The position numbers and the translations under genes are program-made. Of a stretch of 64,000 nucleotides of DNA, positions 62,369 through 64,000 are shown one piece after another. Each line of letters begins with the position of its first letter. Position 1 is the stretch's first letter. Source of the DNA: Mesonia sp. HuA40 (GTDB taxonomy: Bacteria > Bacteroidota > Bacteroidia > Flavobacteriales > Flavobacteriaceae). The stretch spans positions 1-64,000 of the forward strand of contig NZ_VRLT01000011.1 in NCBI RefSeq assembly GCF_008017835.1. Direction: 5' to 3'. Below the pieces are notes generated by a model. It was not told the origin of the DNA. It was given only the letters and a program-made list of their open reading frames with translations, and made no database searches.

Positions 62369-63154
62369 ATGCAACCCCAACGCTATTATTATCTTATTAA
62401 GCTTCAGTACTTGGGTTTTAGATACCATGGTTGGCAAAAACAACCCGATGTTAATACAGTAGAACGTATGCTAGAACGCACGCTTTCATACATTTTAGAT
62501 AGGGCACGGTTTAAGGTAATCGCAGCGGGCAGAACAGATGCTAAGGTTTCGGTAAACCAAACTTATGTCGAATTATTTCTTTATGAAAAAGAGTTAGAAT
62601 GCAACGAATTTCTAGATTTGTTGAACAAGAATCTACCACCCGACATACACGCCTTAGGTATTGAAGAGACTACGCGTGATTTTAACATTATTAAACATGC
62701 TAAAGTGAAGGAGTACCATTATTTTTTTGCTTTTGCCAAAAAATTTCATCCCTTTGCTGCGCCGTTTATGGCTTATGTAAAAGATGATCTAGATATTGAT
62801 TTAATGACTCAAGCAGCTAGCTTATTTGTCGGAAAGCAAGATTTTAGAGCTTATGCTTTTAGACCTAGTCCGCAAACGATTACAACTGGAGAGATCTTTT
62901 CTTGTGAATTGGTTGAGAATGATGTGTACACGGCTAATTTTTTTCCAGAAAAAAGTTATGTCCTTAAAATTAAAGGTAGCGGTTTTAAACGGCATCAGAT
63001 CAGACTTATGATGGGAGCGCTTATCGATTTAGGTAGGGGAGATGTAAACCTTGATTTCATCAAATCAACTTTAAATCCTGATAATGGAATAAAACTAGAA
63101 CATATTGCTCCGGCTTCTGGACTTATCTTGCATCAGGTAAAATTAAATCCGTAA
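62369..63154 (+). CDS. truA: TruA-like tRNA pseudouridine synthase (variant motif)
   Basis: 261 aa, TruA family. The N-terminal YLIKLQYLGFRYHGWQKQ opening is typical. The catalytic Asp57 is kept in AGRTDAKVSVNQ, but the usual GRTDAGVHA motif is changed after it. TruA modifies U38-40 of several tRNAs. The altered motif suggests a flavobacterial TruA paralogue with the same or slightly different target. Located 16 bp before a TVP38 gene. Confidence 0.82.
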   Translation: MQPQRYYYLIKLQYLGFRYHGWQKQPDVNTVERMLERTLSYILDRARFKVIAAGRTDAKVSVNQTYVELFLYEKELECNEFLDLLNKNLPPDIHALGIEETTRDFNIIKHAKVKEYHYFFAFAKKFHPFAAPFMAYVKDDLDIDLMTQAASLFVGKQDFRAYAFRPSPQTITTGEIFSCELVENDVYTANFFPEKSYVLKIKGSGFKRHQIRLMMGALIDLGRGDVNLDFIKSTLNPDNGIKLEHIAPASGLILHQVKLNP

Positions 63155-63170
63155 AGCAATAGTATATAGC

Positions 63171-63863
63171 ATGAAAAATCTCTTGAAAAAATATAGCGCA
63201 GTCTTCATTAGTTTATTGGTATTTGGCATTTTAGGGCTTTGCTATGCTTTTATTCCGAGCTTTAAATCGGTTACCCAAGATTTGTGGGCGGCGCTTTTAG
63301 CGGGCAATACCCAAGAGGTACAAAAAATTATAAGTGGCTTTGGTTTTTTGGGGGCGCTTATCTTAGTGCTAATTATTGTATTACAAATGTTTTTAATTGT
63401 GGTTCCTTCTTGGTTACCTATGGTGGTAGCAGCATTGGCTTATGGTTTTTTTGAAGCGGTAGCCATTTCGGTAAGTGGGGTATTTATCGCTTCGAGTTTA
63501 GGCTATGTACTCGGATTACAAATTGGGCACCATAATATCAAACGAATTTCAGGAAAGAAAAATTATAAAAAATTAAGTTTTTGGGTAAAAGAATATGGGT
63601 TTTTAAGCGTGCTGTTGTTTCGCATTTCTCCATTTCTATCTAATGATGCCATCAGTTTTATTGCAGGTGGAATGAAAATGAATTTTCTTAAATTCATAGG
63701 TGCTACCTTAGCTGGTATTATTCCTTTAAGTGTTGCCATTGCTTATTTCTCTAGCAGTATAGACAAGCTAAAAGAAAGTCTATATTATATTGGTGGAGCT
63801 GGTATTTTGCTTTACGGAATTTTTATTTGGTTAGATTACCGAAAAAGAAAATCAAAAGCTTGA
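63171..63863 (+). CDS. TVP38/TMEM64 (VTT) family membrane protein
   Basis: 230 aa with about 5-6 hydrophobic segments. The conserved VTT-domain stretches are VVPSWLPMVVAALAYGFFEAVAIS (in part, near residue 78), RISPFLSNDAISFIAGGMKM (near 158) and a C-terminal GATLAGIIPLSVAIAY. DedA-like proteins of this type move lipids or maintain envelope potential. Function inferred from family only. Confidence 0.87.
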   Translation: MKNLLKKYSAVFISLLVFGILGLCYAFIPSFKSVTQDLWAALLAGNTQEVQKIISGFGFLGALILVLIIVLQMFLIVVPSWLPMVVAALAYGFFEAVAISVSGVFIASSLGYVLGLQIGHHNIKRISGKKNYKKLSFWVKEYGFLSVLLFRISPFLSNDAISFIAGGMKMNFLKFIGATLAGIIPLSVAIAYFSSSIDKLKESLYYIGGAGILLYGIFIWLDYRKRKSKA

Positions 63864-63878
63864 ATCCAATTAAATTAG

Positions 63879-64000
63879 TTATTCTAGAGCTTTCAAACCT
63901 TTTTCAACTTTTAAAATGAGCCAAACGATTGTTATTGCTATAAAAGTTAAACCAAAGACGGCAGACCAAAAAGGAGAAAATATTTCTAGTAAATCTAACG
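63879..64000 (-). CDS. partial membrane protein (C-terminal end)
   Basis: The last 40 or so codons of a minus-strand gene that continues beyond the window; the stop codon is at 63879-63881. The visible end is one hydrophobic helix (roughly FWSAVFGLTFIAITIVWLIL) and a short Lys/Glu-rich tail (KVEKGLKALE). Not long enough to name. Confidence 0.6.
   Translation of the reverse strand, partial: LDLLEIFSPFWSAVFGLTFIAITIVWLILKVEKGLKALE

Noticed and set aside
1-64000. CRISPR arrays, rRNA operons, transposases, toxin-antitoxin or defence genes
   Set aside because: I read for regular repeat-spacer patterns, rRNA sequence and the relevant protein motifs and saw none. The window is mainly conserved core genome.

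Overview
The window reads as chromosomal DNA of a marine-type member of the Flavobacteriaceae (Bacteroidota). The DNA is AT-rich. Promoters follow the Bacteroidota pattern, TTG about 19-23 bases upstream of TAnnTTTG. Family-typical genes include bshB1 (bacillithiol), PorX (type IX secretion regulator), an lpxC/fabZ fusion, a rpsF-rpsR-rplI cluster without ssb, and several small families largely restricted to flavobacteria (DUF6495, DUF4290, START-like, BatA). I cannot name the genus. Most of the window is conserved housekeeping sequence. The only clearly accessory stretch is the first 2.1 kb.

Layout. 1-2.1 kb: an intact tyrosine recombinase, a gene-free AT-rich stretch, and a truncated second integrase with three tandem 11-bp repeats, next to the 3' end of tRNA-His. 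This looks like the remnant edge of an integrated element. 2.2-10 kb: bshB1-nhaC; a trans-sulfuration-family PLP enzyme divergent from an Lrp/AsnC regulator with a consensus-like Lrp box between them; lpdA; a YeiH-type transporter with its LysR regulator. 10-16.5 kb: FMN reductase, pabB, tilS, dsbD, then rdgB and rlmH. 16.6-25.4 kb: nadC, yihY, a chalcone-isomerase-like protein, priA, a LytTR regulator, ribosomal genes rpsF-rpsR-rplI, DUF6495 and a MacB-type permease. 25.4-37 kb: hisS, tRNA-Met, START-like, pabC-like, yqgE, HU, fmt-recQ-ATPase, DUF493, DUF4290-murA and a large conserved protein of unknown function. 37-45.4 kb: an MBL-fold hydrolase, then a tightly packed minus-strand operon (GAF histidine kinase, BatA protein, dihydroorotase homologue, DUF4870, esterase), TIGR02757 and a LolD-like ATPase. 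45.4-51.2 kb: msrA, small proteins, alanine dehydrogenase, a lipoprotein overlapping a membrane protein, tsaE and porX. 51.2-64 kb: an HD phosphohydrolase, the lipid A cluster lpxD-lpxC/fabZ-lpxA-efp-lpxD2, sucD, fabG, a large membrane protein, a prohibitin-like protein, a truA-like gene, a TVP38 protein and a partial gene at the right edge.

How the genes fit together. The lipid A cluster holds the early acylation and deacetylation steps, and fabZ supplies the matching fatty-acid dehydratase. pabB and the pabC-like gene are the two chorismate-to-PABA enzymes, but no pabA is present. PorX points to type IX secretion, although no partner kinase PorY is visible. I found no CRISPR array, rRNA operon, transposase, toxin or defence system. 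The most interesting signals are small. They are a perfect 17-bp inverted repeat with a T-run (terminator-like) inside a coding sequence at 59.5 kb, a 16-bp leader shared by both tRNA genes, the Lrp box, a dihydroorotase homologue lacking its metal ligands, and a MurA with Asp in place of the fosfomycin-target Cys.
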